DNA of 64,000 nt, taken from NCBI GenBank assembly GCA_031282525.1, contig JAITDN010000004.1, positions 57,424 to 121,423 of the forward strand, in the 5' to 3' direction. Origin of the DNA: Candidatus Endomicrobiellum basalitermitum. GTDB taxonomy: Bacteria > Elusimicrobiota > Endomicrobiia > Endomicrobiales > Endomicrobiaceae. A model generated the notes under the pieces. That model searched no databases, was not told the origin of the DNA, and saw only the letters and a program-made list of their open reading frames with translations. Positions 46,210 to 55,847 of this stretch are shown here, piece by piece (within the stretch, counting starts at the first letter, position 1; each line of letters opens with the position of its first letter). The position numbers were made by a program, and so were the translations under genes.

Positions 46210-46857
46210 CTATGAATTGAAACTATATTTATATATATTGTTCACTTTGATTTTCTCAATGTTAAACCACTTGGCAACCGGTGTATATGGAACAAGTGTC
46301 TTTATTATTCTATTAATCAGTTTAAATTCACCTTCTATTACTCCATTATTTCTTTTACACAAATTTTCAATAATAATGCCTCTTTCTCTCAAACTTTTGT
46401 TAAATAACTCCAGAGCGCTATTATTTCTTGACTTTTGCTTAAATGTTTTTTATGCATCTGTTCACTATTCCCATAAATCCTACTTGTTTGTAAGTATAAC
46501 TTTTCGTATCTCAGACTTATTCTTCAAAAGTTTATAAATATTTCTAAACTCTATTTTACACAAATTTTTATCAGATGAATTACCATCACTCCTTATGCAT
46601 TTGTCAATCATATCGGTTATGGCTATATGTTTTTTATTAAATAAAATTTTCCTCTCTTTTACAGCTAAATCTCCTTTCCAATATTGAAATTTATGATCAA
46701 AAACATATTCTATGATTACCCAAAATCTATTTCCAGTGCCATTTGGATAATAAAATTTAAAATCATGATATTGCACTAAAGGTGGAAAAGTTCCCACAAT
46801 CAGTGTTCTAGCTTTTTGTGGAACAAAAGGTTCAAAAGGGTGTATTTCCATAATCAT
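46210..46857 (-). pseudogene. Uracil-DNA-glycosylase-superfamily protein, disrupted
   Basis: The 5' part (46857 to 46480, 125 residues) starts MEIHPFEPFVPQKARTLIVG and has the glycosylase loop GTFPPLVQYHD, then FYYPNGTGNRFW near residue 36. This matches a UDG-superfamily group found widely in Bacteroidetes-like bacteria. After VILTNK the frame meets TAG, then TAG, TGA and TAA within 40 bases. An alternative frame carries VGFMGIVNRCIKN for a short stretch, after which the original frame resumes with KSRNNSALELFNKSLRERG and runs on to 46210. Two compensating indels or an AT-rich insertion therefore break the gene. The C-terminal half, including its second active-site loop, would not be made. 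The natural gene was about 216 codons. Confidence 0.75.
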
Positions 46858-46977
46858 AATACGTTAAATCACTTACCTCACTTTAGCAAGCTTATATAAT
46901 AAACAGGCATACCATTTTTTAAATTTAATATCATTGTCAGATTGACTTTATCTCTTAAAAAACATAAAATAATTTAC

Positions 46978-47193
46978 ATGAGAGCGACAATTAAAATCAA
47001 CTCAGAAAAATGTAAAGGGTGTGGGTTTTGTATAAAATTCTGTCCAAAACAATGTATATCTTTTTCAAGACAATTTAATGAATTTGGATACCATTGGGCG
47101 ATTTTAGAGAAAGAAAATGATTGCATAGGTTGCGGTTTTTGCTTCATGATGTGCCCAGATGTTTGTATAGAAACTTATAAAGACATACGATGA
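46978..47193 (+). CDS. vorD: 2-oxoacid:ferredoxin oxidoreductase, ferredoxin-like delta subunit
   Basis: A 71-residue two-[4Fe-4S] ferredoxin with clusters CKGCGFCIKFC (near residue 13) and CIGCGFCFMMC (near 49). It carries electrons from the TPP site to free ferredoxin. An upstream in-frame start exists at 46942, but the sequence between is unlike the family, so the ATG at 46978 is preferred. It overlaps the next gene by four bases. First gene of a delta-alpha-beta unit. Confidence 0.93.
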   Translation: MRATIKINSEKCKGCGFCIKFCPKQCISFSRQFNEFGYHWAILEKENDCIGCGFCFMMCPDVCIETYKDIR

Positions 47194-48236
47194 AAAAACT
47201 TCTTAAAGGTAACATTGCTCTTTGTGAAGGCGCAATTACAGCAGGTCTTAAATCCTATTTTGGCTATCCAATAACACCTCAAAATGAAATCCCCTCATAT
47301 CTATCAAAAAAAATGCTTGAAATAGGAAGAGTCTTTGTTCAAGCTGAATCTGAAATCGCAGCAATAAATATGGTTTTGGGTGCAGCAGTAACAGGAGCAA
47401 GGGCTATGACATCATCATCTTCACCTGGAATATCTTTAAAGCAAGAGACAATTTCTTACATGGCTGGAATGCAAATCCCTGCCCTTATAGTAAACATACA
47501 AAGAGGAGGACCTGGACTTGGAAATATTTCTGCTTCTCAATCAGATTATTTTCAAGCTGTAAAAGGCGGAGGACATGGGGATTACAGAATAATTGTTTTT
47601 GCACCAAATTCAGTACAAGAAATGTATGAAACAGCTTATGACGCTTTTGACTTAGCTGAGAAATATAGAACTCCCGTTATGATACTTTCAGACGGTATAA
47701 TAGGGCAAATGATGGAACCTGTTGAATTTAACAGAATAGAAAAAAAAGAAAAAGAATTAAAAGAAAAAGATTGGATTCTAAATGGTTGCAAAAATAGAGA
47801 ACCACGATCTGTCAAATCGCTATTTATGAAAGAAGGCATTTTAGAAGAAAATAATATCAAACTTCAAGAAAAATATAAACTAATATCTGAAAATGAAGTT
47901 AAGTACGAATTATATATGACAGAAGATGCCAATATTATCATAACTTCTTACGGTATCTCATCAAGAATATCAAAATCCGCAGTAAAACTTGCAAGAAGAA
48001 ATGGTATTAAAGTAGGTCTTTTAAGACCAAAAATCCTATGGCCATTTCCATATAAAATTGTAGATTCTTTAGCAAAACGCAATGTGAAGTTCTTATCCGT
48101 AGAACTAAGTTACGGGCAAATGGTTGAAGACGTAAAACTCTCTCTAAATAGAAAATGTAGCGTTGAATTTTTAGGAAAAGCGGGTGGCGAACTCATTACA
48201 GAAGAAGAAATAATTAATAAACTAAGAACATTATAA
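47190..48236 (+). CDS. vorB: 2-oxoacid:ferredoxin oxidoreductase alpha subunit (VorB/KorA type)
   Basis: A 348-residue pyrimidine-binding subunit of a TPP-dependent ferredoxin oxidoreductase. Family signatures are FFGYPITPQNEIP-like text near residue 24, VQAESEIAAINMV near 49, SSSSPGISLKQE near 75 and QRGGPGLGN near 102. It best fits the 3-methyl-2-oxobutanoate (branched-chain) VorB group, with 2-oxoglutarate KorA as the close alternative. It oxidises a 2-oxoacid to acyl-CoA while reducing ferredoxin. The ATG overlaps the delta-subunit stop by four bases. Confidence 0.92.
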   Translation: MKKLLKGNIALCEGAITAGLKSYFGYPITPQNEIPSYLSKKMLEIGRVFVQAESEIAAINMVLGAAVTGARAMTSSSSPGISLKQETISYMAGMQIPALIVNIQRGGPGLGNISASQSDYFQAVKGGGHGDYRIIVFAPNSVQEMYETAYDAFDLAEKYRTPVMILSDGIIGQMMEPVEFNRIEKKEKELKEKDWILNGCKNREPRSVKSLFMKEGILEENNIKLQEKYKLISENEVKYELYMTEDANIIITSYGISSRISKSAVKLARRNGIKVGLLRPKILWPFPYKIVDSLAKRNVKFLSVELSYGQMVEDVKLSLNRKCSVEFLGKAGGELITEEEIINKLRTL

Positions 48237-48339
48237 ATAAATAATTATAGTCTATGATAAAAATACATTTATTATGTTTTGCTTAACTATTCTAAACTCA
48301 TTTGATTAACAAATACCATTTTTGTTTTAATAAATTTAT

Positions 48340-49080
48340 ATGAAAAAAATATTGTCAAGACCAAAAAGTTTGAAAGATACAAATCTGTCATATTGTCCAG
48401 GCTGTGGACATGGCATAATCCACAGAATTATCGCTGAATGTATAGATGAATTATCTATAAAAGAAAAAACAATAGCAGTAGCCCCTGTAGGATGTGCTGT
48501 TTTTGCTTATGACTATTTTAATTTTGATACCACAGAATCACCTCATGGAAGACCACCAGCTGTTGCCACTGGTATAAAAAGGACAAATCCAGATAAATTT
48601 GTATTTACCTATCAAGGGGATGGTGATATAGCCGCAATAGGAATGGCAGAAACTGTACATGCAGCAAATAGAAGCGAAAATATATCTATCATATTTGTTA
48701 ATAATGCAAATTATGGGATGACAGGTGGTCAAATGGCTCCTACAACACTGATAGGGCAAATAACAGCTACTACACCTTTTGGCAGGGATACTAAAAAAGA
48801 AGGGTATCCTATAAAACTCTGTGAACTCCTCTCAACATTAGAAGGGTCAGTATACCTGGAAAGAGTTTCAATTCACAATCCAAAAAACATAATAATTACA
48901 AAAAAAGCAATAAAAAAGGCTTTTCAGTATCAAATTGATGGGAAAGGTTTTTCTATGATTGAAGTCATTTCAAACTGTTCTGTAGGTTGGGGTATGTCTC
49001 CACTTGAATCAATAAAATGGATTGAAGAAGTGTTCATAAAATCTTTTCCACTCGGTGTTATAAAAGATAAAGCGATTTAA
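48340..49080 (+). CDS. vorA: 2-oxoacid:ferredoxin oxidoreductase beta subunit (TPP-binding)
   Basis: A 246-residue TPP-binding subunit. YCPGCGHGIIHRII near residue 18 is the start signature. TPP-Mg binding is seen in TYQGDGDIAAIGMAE near residue 89 and VNNANYGMTGGQMAPTT near residue 120. It follows the alpha gene after 103 AT-rich bases. The gamma subunit gene, which usually follows beta, is absent; the convergent rpoD gene ends 16 bases downstream. It may be encoded elsewhere or lost. Confidence 0.92.
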   Translation: MKKILSRPKSLKDTNLSYCPGCGHGIIHRIIAECIDELSIKEKTIAVAPVGCAVFAYDYFNFDTTESPHGRPPAVATGIKRTNPDKFVFTYQGDGDIAAIGMAETVHAANRSENISIIFVNNANYGMTGGQMAPTTLIGQITATTPFGRDTKKEGYPIKLCELLSTLEGSVYLERVSIHNPKNIIITKKAIKKAFQYQIDGKGFSMIEVISNCSVGWGMSPLESIKWIEEVFIKSFPLGVIKDKAI

Positions 49081-49095
49081 ATAAAAAATCCTCAA

Positions 49096-50715
49096 TTAAT
49101 CTAAATATTCGCGCAACAGCTTACTTCTGCTTGGATGCCTTAGTTTCCTTATCGCTTTAGCTTCAATCTGCCTTACTCTTTCTCTAGTCACTCCAAATTT
49201 CTTACCAACTTCTTCAAGTGTACTAGGATACCCTATACCTATGCCGTATCTTAAACCTATAATTTCAGCTTCACGTGGACTTAAACTATTTAATACTTTT
49301 TCAAGTTCAAGTTGAAGTCTGTATCTTTGGGTTTTAACCATGGGATTTGGACTGTTCTGATCTTCTATAAAATCTTCTAAACGAGAATCTTCCTCTTCTC
49401 CGACAGGAGTTGAAAGAGAAACTGGTTCTTGCATCATCTTTAATATTTTCCTTACTTTGTCATGAGAAAATCTCAACACCTTTGAGTATTCCCCTATAGT
49501 AGGCTCTCTACCAATATTTTGCTGATATTTCTTCTTAATTTTAGTAAGCTTTGATATAAGTTCTTTCATGTGAACAGGAATTCTTATAGTTCTCGCTTGA
49601 TCTGCTATGGCGCGATTTATAGACTGTCTTATCCACCATGTAGCATAAGTTGAAAACTTAAACCCTCTTTTCCATTCAAATTTTTCCACAGCTTTTGACA
49701 ACCCAAGATTCCCTTCTTGTATTAAATCCGATAATTCTAAATTACTTAACCCAACATGTTTTTTCGCAATTGAAACAACAAGTCTAAAATTTGCCTCAAT
49801 AAGCTTAATTTTATATTCGTGTATAATATCTTCATACTCTCTAATTTTCCTATCAGTTTCAATCATTTCTTCTGGACTCACAATAAAACTCTCTTGCAAA
49901 CTATTTTGTTTTTCCAAAAGATTCTCAATATATTTCATATCTTCTGAAGCAGTTTTTGCAGAAATAGTAGTACATTTTTTAAATTTAATTGCAGAAATTT
50001 TACCTGAATTAAAATCTCTCAATAATATTTTTAACTTAGAAATAGGATTTTTGTACTTATGTTCAAATCTATTTAAATCATATCTTATTTCATTTAATTT
50101 CTGAGCTAATGTTTTAATTTTATTTATAATTCTCTTAATTTTATCCTGATTAATATTAAGTCCTATAACAATACTAATAATTCTAGAACGAAGTTCTTTA
50201 ACTTTAGTTTGGTAATTTTCTCTATTTTTTTTTGATATTGACTTAAGTTTTAATTTCTTCTCGCAAGCATCTAAACTCTTTTCAATACAATCTATTTTTT
50301 CTACAGCTGTTTTTATCTTTATGCTCATTCCTTTTAGTTGTGCTTCAGATTTTCTTCCTCTCGGCATAAGCTCTTTCGCTGTCATCTCTTGTTGTCCTAT
50401 AAGAGTTTCCCAATTCCTTATTTCTTTTATAATAAGTGGCGATTCTAAAACTATAAATTTTAACTTTTTCTCATTTTCTTTTATATTTTTTGCAAGTTCA
50501 ACTTCTACACATCTTTCAAGTAGTGGGACTCTTGCCATTTCATTTAAGTACATCCTTACCGGATTTATATCTTCCTCTTCATTCATAACTTTTACAGGCT
50601 GTTCTACGATTTCAACATTATTTTTATTATTATCAGTGGAAATATATTTTTCATCATTCAAATATCTTTGTTCTCTACTACCGTCAATTAAACTATGAAA
50701 TACTTTTTTTGCCAT
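49096..50715 (-). CDS. rpoD: Primary RNA polymerase sigma factor RpoD (sigma-70)
   Basis: A 539-residue sigma-70 group 1 factor. Region 1.2 starts near [17 protein letters not shown] (residue 51), region 2.3-2.4 includes [20 protein letters not shown] near 360, and region 4 ends with [20 protein letters not shown] near 510. A long lysine-rich, helical non-conserved region (about 110-290) lies between 1.2 and 2. Region 1.1 is very short or missing. The gene follows dnaG by one base, as in the macromolecular synthesis operon, and converges with vorA. Confidence 0.96.
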   Translation of the reverse strand: MAKKVFHSLIDGSREQRYLNDEKYISTDNNKNNVEIVEQPVKVMNEEEDINPVRMYLNEMARVPLLERCVEVELAKNIKENEKKLKFIVLESPLIIKEIRNWETLIGQQEMTAKELMPRGRKSEAQLKGMSIKIKTAVEKIDCIEKSLDACEKKLKLKSISKKNRENYQTKVKELRSRIISIVIGLNINQDKIKRIINKIKTLAQKLNEIRYDLNRFEHKYKNPISKLKILLRDFNSGKISAIKFKKCTTISAKTASEDMKYIENLLEKQNSLQESFIVSPEEMIETDRKIREYEDIIHEYKIKLIEANFRLVVSIAKKHVGLSNLELSDLIQEGNLGLSKAVEKFEWKRGFKFSTYATWWIRQSINRAIADQARTIRIPVHMKELISKLTKIKKKYQQNIGREPTIGEYSKVLRFSHDKVRKILKMMQEPVSLSTPVGEEEDSRLEDFIEDQNSPNPMVKTQRYRLQLELEKVLNSLSPREAEIIGLRYGIGIGYPSTLEEVGKKFGVTRERVRQIEAKAIRKLRHPSRSKLLREYLD

Positions 50716-50716
50716 T

Positions 50717-52471
50717 TCATTTTCCTGAGCCTTTTAAAAAAATTGTCAACTTTTTATATTTACAAAATATTCTTTCATCTTTTTCTTTTTTACCTTCACT
50801 CATCAAAAGAATTTCTTTTTCAAGTTGTAGTCTCTCCCTTTTAAGTTTACTAATTTTAACATCTTTCAAAATAGTATTAATAGCTTCTTCAACATTACTG
50901 TACTCCATTGTATTTAGTATTAGTTCCAAAAACCAATTCCTATATTCTTCTGGCAAAGTACCTAATATCTCAACATCGCTTAAACCTGAAACCACTAGCT
51001 CAAAAACTTTCTTGCATTTTTCACTTTCAAAACAATCACAACTTAATTTTTCAACATAATTCCTATTGTTTAAAATAATATTCAAAAGATTTTCTTCTAA
51101 AGACATTAAAACCACTCTATCTTGGGTAATGTACGATGGAACTAAAATATGTGAATAATTTTCTTTGTCATTAAGCCTCAATTCATACCTTTTTTTAAAT
51201 TCATTCCATATTGTTTCTTCATCAACATTTACATATTGAGCAACATTTTTCATCCATTCTCTCTGAAGTATTAAACTTGGACTTCTTGCAATAAAATTCA
51301 AAAGATAAGATACAATTTTCACTTTTATTTCAGGTGTTTTTTTGCTCTTTGAAAATAAATTACTACATAACTTTACCATAAAATCTATTGGACTTTCAGA
51401 ACTGCTTTTAAGAAGATCCAAAAAGTTTTCTCTCCCATGTTTGTTAAGATACTCATCAGCATCTATATGCTCAGGCAAAGCTGATACATTACATTCCACA
51501 GAATTTTCAACTAAAATTTCAAGAGATCTCTGAGTCGCAGCTCTCCCAGCCTCATCAGAATCAAAAAGTAACGTCACGCTATCTGAATATCTTGAAATCA
51601 ATTTAACATGATTTTGATTAAAAGCAGTTCCAAGCGTTGCAACTGCCCCTGCTACCCCAAATTGTTGTGCAATAATAGTATCTATGTATCCTTCAAGAAT
51701 AATAATTTTTCTTTCCTTGCGTAATGTCGGTAAGGTCTGATATAATCCATAAAGATTTGATGATTTAAAGTAAACAATAGTTTCTGGAGTATTCAAATAT
51801 TTAGGTTCGTTATTAAAAATAGCTCTTCCACCAAATGCTACAATTCTTCCATGGACATCAAAAATCGGAAAAACTATTCTTTCTGACATATATTCAAAAA
51901 AATTTCCTCTTTCAGTTTTTGTTATTAATCCAGCTTTTAAAAGATCTCCAACTATGTAACCTTTTTTCAAAGCAAATTCTAAAATACCTCCATTTGGAGC
52001 ATACCCTAATTTAAACTTGTCTATGGTTTCACGAATTACTCCACGCTCATCAAGATATTTCCTCGCTTTCTTAGCATGAAAACTTTCAAGTAAATACTTA
52101 TAATAAAACATAGCCGAACTTTCTAAAACATCAAATATTTTAGTTTTTTCAGATATCCTTATCACATCTTGCTTTACATCTTTAATTTCTATATCTACTC
52201 TTTTAGCAAGTTTCCTTACTGATTCATACCAAGATATATTATCAGCAAGCATTACAAATTTGAAAATATCACCACCAACATTACAACCAAAACACTTAAA
52301 AATTCCTTTCTCGGGATTCACTAAAAAAGATGGGGTTTTTTCATTATGGAATGGACAGCAAGCTTTCCAGTTTCGACCAACTCTTTTTATATCTGGCAAA
52401 TACTCTTTTATTACAGATTCTATATTGTTCAAAAGTCGTATTTTTTCTATTGTATCTTCAGATATAGCCAT
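50717..52471 (-). CDS. dnaG: DNA primase
   Basis: A 584-residue primase that makes RNA primers at the replication fork. The zinc finger is [12 protein letters not shown] (near residue 38) to [11 protein letters not shown] (near 58). The TOPRIM domain holds [10 protein letters not shown] (near 250) and [13 protein letters not shown] (near 300). The C-terminal part, for the DnaB contact, is divergent but present. It sits between nif3 and rpoD; only one base separates it from rpoD. Confidence 0.96.
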   Translation of the reverse strand: MAISEDTIEKIRLLNNIESVIKEYLPDIKRVGRNWKACCPFHNEKTPSFLVNPEKGIFKCFGCNVGGDIFKFVMLADNISWYESVRKLAKRVDIEIKDVKQDVIRISEKTKIFDVLESSAMFYYKYLLESFHAKKARKYLDERGVIRETIDKFKLGYAPNGGILEFALKKGYIVGDLLKAGLITKTERGNFFEYMSERIVFPIFDVHGRIVAFGGRAIFNNEPKYLNTPETIVYFKSSNLYGLYQTLPTLRKERKIIILEGYIDTIIAQQFGVAGAVATLGTAFNQNHVKLISRYSDSVTLLFDSDEAGRAATQRSLEILVENSVECNVSALPEHIDADEYLNKHGRENFLDLLKSSSESPIDFMVKLCSNLFSKSKKTPEIKVKIVSYLLNFIARSPSLILQREWMKNVAQYVNVDEETIWNEFKKRYELRLNDKENYSHILVPSYITQDRVVLMSLEENLLNIILNNRNYVEKLSCDCFESEKCKKVFELVVSGLSDVEILGTLPEEYRNWFLELILNTMEYSNVEEAINTILKDVKISKLKRERLQLEKEILLMSEGKKEKDERIFCKYKKLTIFLKGSGK

Positions 52472-52477
52472 TTATTT

Positions 52478-53437
52478 TCATCTTCTAAATCGTCTAAAGC
52501 CTGAACACTCTATAAACTTAAATTCAGTAAAAACCTTATTCTCTAACTTGTCAAAAAGCAAATTCATTCCTAAATTATCAGAAGAGATATGTCCGGCTAA
52601 TATAACATTTATATGATGCTTTTCTGCTTCTGCAGCGTTTTTAGGGCTTAAATGCATTGAAACAATTGTTCCTATTCCAGCAGCTTCAAGTTTTTCAAAA
52701 GATTTAATAGGTCCCTCAGTACCACCAGTCATATCAACAAAAACTTTTCCACAGCGTGAATAATCACTCCCATTTAAAATAAATGGCGCATGTCCAATCT
52801 TCGACGCATGTTGATATTCTGGATACTTACCCAATAATTCAATAATTTCTTTCAAATATATCGGTTTTAAAGTTTCTATTTCATTTTGCAAAAACGAAAC
52901 CACATGATTATCTGCAACAGTATGGGCTGTCATAATAGGTATATTCAAAAGTTTCGCCGTGTCATAAATTCTTTCATTATTTTGAGGCAACAAATCTTTT
53001 TGAACCTCATTAATTCTGTCAGAAACAATTTTTTCCGCAACATTTATAGGAATACCCTGTTTACTCAAAATATCAACCTGCATTCCTATAATGTTGTAAA
53101 ATGTAGAGTAGGCATAACCTTCGGGGTGATGAGCTATAATTAAGTCAATTTTATTTCCTAAATCTATAAGTTGTTTTGCAAGTAAAATTTCTTGACTTTC
53201 TATATCTATACCAACCATAACTGTCTTAACTTCTATGTCTTCATCACCATAGAGAATCCTTGAATCATAATAAGGATTCGTAAGACTCTCTATATCATAA
53301 TTTTCTTTTTTCATACTTGAGAGAGTATTATATTCTTCTTTGCGTCTCAATAAATCTAGTTTTATAACATCTAATCCTCTAGGATCCGCCTCAATTCCTT
53401 CTTTTATAAAAAAATCATATATGTTTTTTAATTTCAC
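52478..53437 (-). CDS. NIF3-like metal-binding protein
   Basis: A 319-residue NIF3 family protein with the family metal-site His residues in IIAHHPEGYAYS (near residue 100), TAHTVADNHV (near 170) and the C-terminal IVSMHLSPKNAAEAEKHHIN and ILAGHISSDNLG regions (near 262-290). The fold binds two divalent metals; its biological role is unclear, although the family has been called GTP cyclohydrolase I type 2. It lies between rpsU and dnaG, where many bacteria have it or an unrelated gene. Function is not assigned. Confidence 0.9.
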   Translation of the reverse strand: MKLKNIYDFFIKEGIEADPRGLDVIKLDLLRRKEEYNTLSSMKKENYDIESLTNPYYDSRILYGDEDIEVKTVMVGIDIESQEILLAKQLIDLGNKIDLIIAHHPEGYAYSTFYNIIGMQVDILSKQGIPINVAEKIVSDRINEVQKDLLPQNNERIYDTAKLLNIPIMTAHTVADNHVVSFLQNEIETLKPIYLKEIIELLGKYPEYQHASKIGHAPFILNGSDYSRCGKVFVDMTGGTEGPIKSFEKLEAAGIGTIVSMHLSPKNAAEAEKHHINVILAGHISSDNLGMNLLFDKLENKVFTEFKFIECSGFRRFRR

Positions 53438-53446
53438 TTCATCACC

Positions 53447-53483
53447 TCAAAACAAAAGAAAATTGAATGCTGGGAATACAATT
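53447..53483 (-). terminator. Weak hairpin with T-rich tail between rpsU and nif3-dnaG
   Basis: On the minus strand AATTG-T-AT pairs with AT-T-CAATT around TCCCAGC (53483-53461), followed by TTTTCTTTTGTTTTG. It resembles a partial terminator, like the one between rpsU and dnaG in enteric bacteria that lowers downstream expression, but the stem is weak. Confidence 0.35.
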
Positions 53484-53513
53484 AAGAATACAAAATAATT
53501 ACCCTATCAATAA

Positions 53514-53720
53514 TCACTTTGTCCACCTATTATCCTTAAGCATTTTACGACGAATCTTTCTTTTTATTTCTGCAAGTTTTTCTTTTTTCAAAACACTAGG
53601 AGCTTTATAAAATTCACGTTTTTTTATTTCCTGCATTACACCATTTCTCTCGCACTCTCTTTTAAAACGCCTAATTGCTTCCTCAATAGATTCACCTTCG
53701 CGCACTTTAATATTAACCAT
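53514..53720 (-). CDS. rpsU: Small-subunit ribosomal protein bS21
   Basis: A 68-residue, strongly basic S21 with IKVREGESIEEAIRRFKREC at the start and the REFYKAPSVLKK segment near residue 36. It helps base-pair mRNA leaders with 16S rRNA. It precedes nif3, dnaG and rpoD, as in the macromolecular synthesis operon. Complete. Confidence 0.95.
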   Translation of the reverse strand: MVNIKVREGESIEEAIRRFKRECERNGVMQEIKKREFYKAPSVLKKEKLAEIKRKIRRKMLKDNRWTK

Positions 53721-53769
53721 TTTTCTTAAAACACCACCTTATCTATAAAAAGATTATTTTTTTTATACA

Positions 53770-54117
53770 TTATCCAGGAGGCCAACTGAAAACTCGTCCT
53801 CCAAGAAGATGATAATGTATATGAAAAATTGTCTGCCCACCGTCAACACCACAGTTATTTATCATACGAAAACCATTCTTCATTTCAGTAAACTGTTTTG
53901 ATATTCTCGAAATTACAACCTGAACATAACCTAATATCTCTTCATCTTCTTCTAAAACTAAGTTCAATCCACTTATATGTTTCTTAGGAACAACTATAAT
54001 ATGTATCGGGGCTTGAGGATTTACATCTCTAAAAGCAAAAACCTTATTATCCTCATAAATCCTATTAGATACAATCTCACCTCTAATTATTCTACAAAAA
54101 AGACAATTTCCAGACAT
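53770..54117 (-). CDS. HIT family nucleotide hydrolase (HinT-like)
   Basis: A 115-residue histidine-triad protein. CLFCRIIRGEI near residue 5 is the zinc-like start, and the HxHxH triad is FHIHYHLLGG near residue 98, preceded by GGQTI. The family hydrolyses adenosine phosphoramidates and aminoacyl adenylates. It sits between ribF and rpsU. Substrate here is unknown. Full length. Confidence 0.95.
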   Translation of the reverse strand: MSGNCLFCRIIRGEIVSNRIYEDNKVFAFRDVNPQAPIHIIVVPKKHISGLNLVLEEDEEILGYVQVVISRISKQFTEMKNGFRMINNCGVDGGQTIFHIHYHLLGGRVFSWPPG

Positions 54118-54214
54118 TTAATATCCTATCCTTAGTCTTATAGCATAAAATATGAAAAAAACTAAAAATAAATTATAACCTAAACTTATTATTTCTTGTA
54201 CATACTGAACGAAT

Positions 54215-55105
54215 TTAATATCCTTGTTCTACCTTATTCTTAAAAAACTGCAATGCTACTGATACATCTTTTGAAATCTGAGTTTTAAGTGCCTCAACAC
54301 TTAGAAATTTTTTTTCACATCTTATTTTTTCTAACAGGGTAATTTTAGTTTTTAACTTTTTCCATGTACCTTTAAAACAAAAAATGTGTGCTTCTGGAAT
54401 TATTTCACCCTCTAAATTGAACGTAGGACGCATTCCTATATTTGTAATCGCACGATACTGCACTTTATCTTGTGAAATAAGACTTATATAAACCCCTTTA
54501 GGAAGTAGTTTATCATTGTTTACACAAAGATTAACTGTAGGAAATCCTAGTTTTTTACCTATCCCTTTATCTCTAAATGGAATACCATTAAAAGAATAAT
54601 TTCTGCCAAGTAACTTTTTCATGTTCTTTATATCACCTTTTTCAACTAATAATCTTATGTAAGATGATGAAATTGGTCTTGAATTATATTTTAAAGATTC
54701 AAGTATATTTATCCTTACATTATTTTCTTCTGTTTTCTTTTTAAGCCACTCAATATCACCTTTTCTATTCTCACCAAAAGCAAAATCAGAACCACAAACT
54801 ATTTCAGAGATTTTAAGGGTTTTAACTAAAAAATCATCAAAAAATTTATCAGGACCATATGATAAAATTTCAGATGTCACTCTTACTATAAAAATCTCAT
54901 CAACTCCAAAAAATTTTATTTCTTCTACTTTTTCTTCACACGTTGTTAGTAACCCAATCACTTTCTTAACAGGCCTTTCAATTGTAACTATCACACTTTT
55001 TAAATTATTATTTTTAGCAACAGATAAAGTTTTATTTATAATGAACCTATGCCCTTCATGCACTCCATCAAAAGTTCCAATGGCTATTACTGATTTTCTA
55101 TTCAT
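54215..55105 (-). CDS. ribF: Bifunctional riboflavin kinase / FMN adenylyltransferase
   Basis: A 296-residue RibF that makes FMN and FAD from riboflavin; FAD is needed by the Etf and acyl-CoA dehydrogenase genes in this window. The adenylyltransferase domain (about 1-160) has GTFDGVHEGHRFII near residue 12 and ISSSYIRLLVEKGD near 145. The C-terminal kinase domain has GKKLGFPTVNLCV near residue 190. It lies downstream of truB, a conserved neighbour pair. Confidence 0.96.
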   Translation of the reverse strand: MNRKSVIAIGTFDGVHEGHRFIINKTLSVAKNNNLKSVIVTIERPVKKVIGLLTTCEEKVEEIKFFGVDEIFIVRVTSEILSYGPDKFFDDFLVKTLKISEIVCGSDFAFGENRKGDIEWLKKKTEENNVRINILESLKYNSRPISSSYIRLLVEKGDIKNMKKLLGRNYSFNGIPFRDKGIGKKLGFPTVNLCVNNDKLLPKGVYISLISQDKVQYRAITNIGMRPTFNLEGEIIPEAHIFCFKGTWKKLKTKITLLEKIRCEKKFLSVEALKTQISKDVSVALQFFKNKVEQGY

Positions 55106-55154
55106 TTTATATATAGATGTCTATAAATTTAACTCTACATGTTTAAAAAGTTCA

Positions 55155-55847
55155 TCAGATGGGTATCAATTCACTAAGTATCTTATCAGTGTCGTTCACA
55201 TCCTCGAACTTTAAGGCATCTTTAACATTGAATACTCCTATTTTTTCTCTCCTTAAAGCTTTAACTGTTGCGCCACATTTTAAAACATTTCCAAAATCTT
55301 GCGCTAAAGTTCTTATATAAGTTCCACTTGAACACTCTATTCTCACTTCTATAATATCCTCATTATAAGACAATACATCAAACTCTCTTATTACGATTTT
55401 TCTAGGTTCCCTTCTTATTTCGATGCCATGTCTTGCAAACTCATAGAGTTTTCTCCCATTACGCTTTAAAGCCGAATACATAGGAGGAATTTGAAAAACT
55501 TCTCCCTTAAATATTTTAGCCACTCTCATTATCATTCTAATATCTACATTAGAAATATTATTTTTAGAAATTACCTTTCCATCTAAATCACCACTATCTG
55601 TAACTACACCGAGAAGAAAAGAGCTCATATAAACTTTATCTTCTTTCATAAACTTGCTCTGCAATTTTGTAGCTTTGCCTATCAGAATGAGTAAAAGTCC
55701 AGTAGCTGCAGGATCTAAAGTACCACAATGTCCAACTTTTTTAACATTTAAAACTCTTTTTATCTTATCAACAACTTTAAACGAAGTTATATTTGACGGT
55801 TTATCCAAAAGTAACAATCCAGAAATATCATTACAAATTATCGTCAT
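55155..55847 (-). CDS. truB: tRNA pseudouridine-55 synthase
   Basis: A 230-residue TruB that makes pseudouridine 55 in the tRNA T loop. The catalytic Asp is in VGHCGTLDPAATGLL near residue 44. It lacks much of the C-terminal PUA domain, like the shorter TruB forms. The start overlaps the end of the DHH-phosphoesterase gene by 17 bases. The rbfA-nrnA-truB-ribF order is common. Confidence 0.95.
   Translation of the reverse strand: MTIICNDISGLLLLDKPSNITSFKVVDKIKRVLNVKKVGHCGTLDPAATGLLLILIGKATKLQSKFMKEDKVYMSSFLLGVVTDSGDLDGKVISKNNISNVDIRMIMRVAKIFKGEVFQIPPMYSALKRNGRKLYEFARHGIEIRREPRKIVIREFDVLSYNEDIIEVRIECSSGTYIRTLAQDFGNVLKCGATVKALRREKIGVFNVKDALKFEDVNDTDKILSELIPI

Noticed and set aside
46202..46537. 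111-codon plus-strand open frame after tRNA-Gln
   Set aside because: Runs antisense to the decayed glycosylase gene; hydrophobic composition follows from the complementary strand and no ribosome site is seen.
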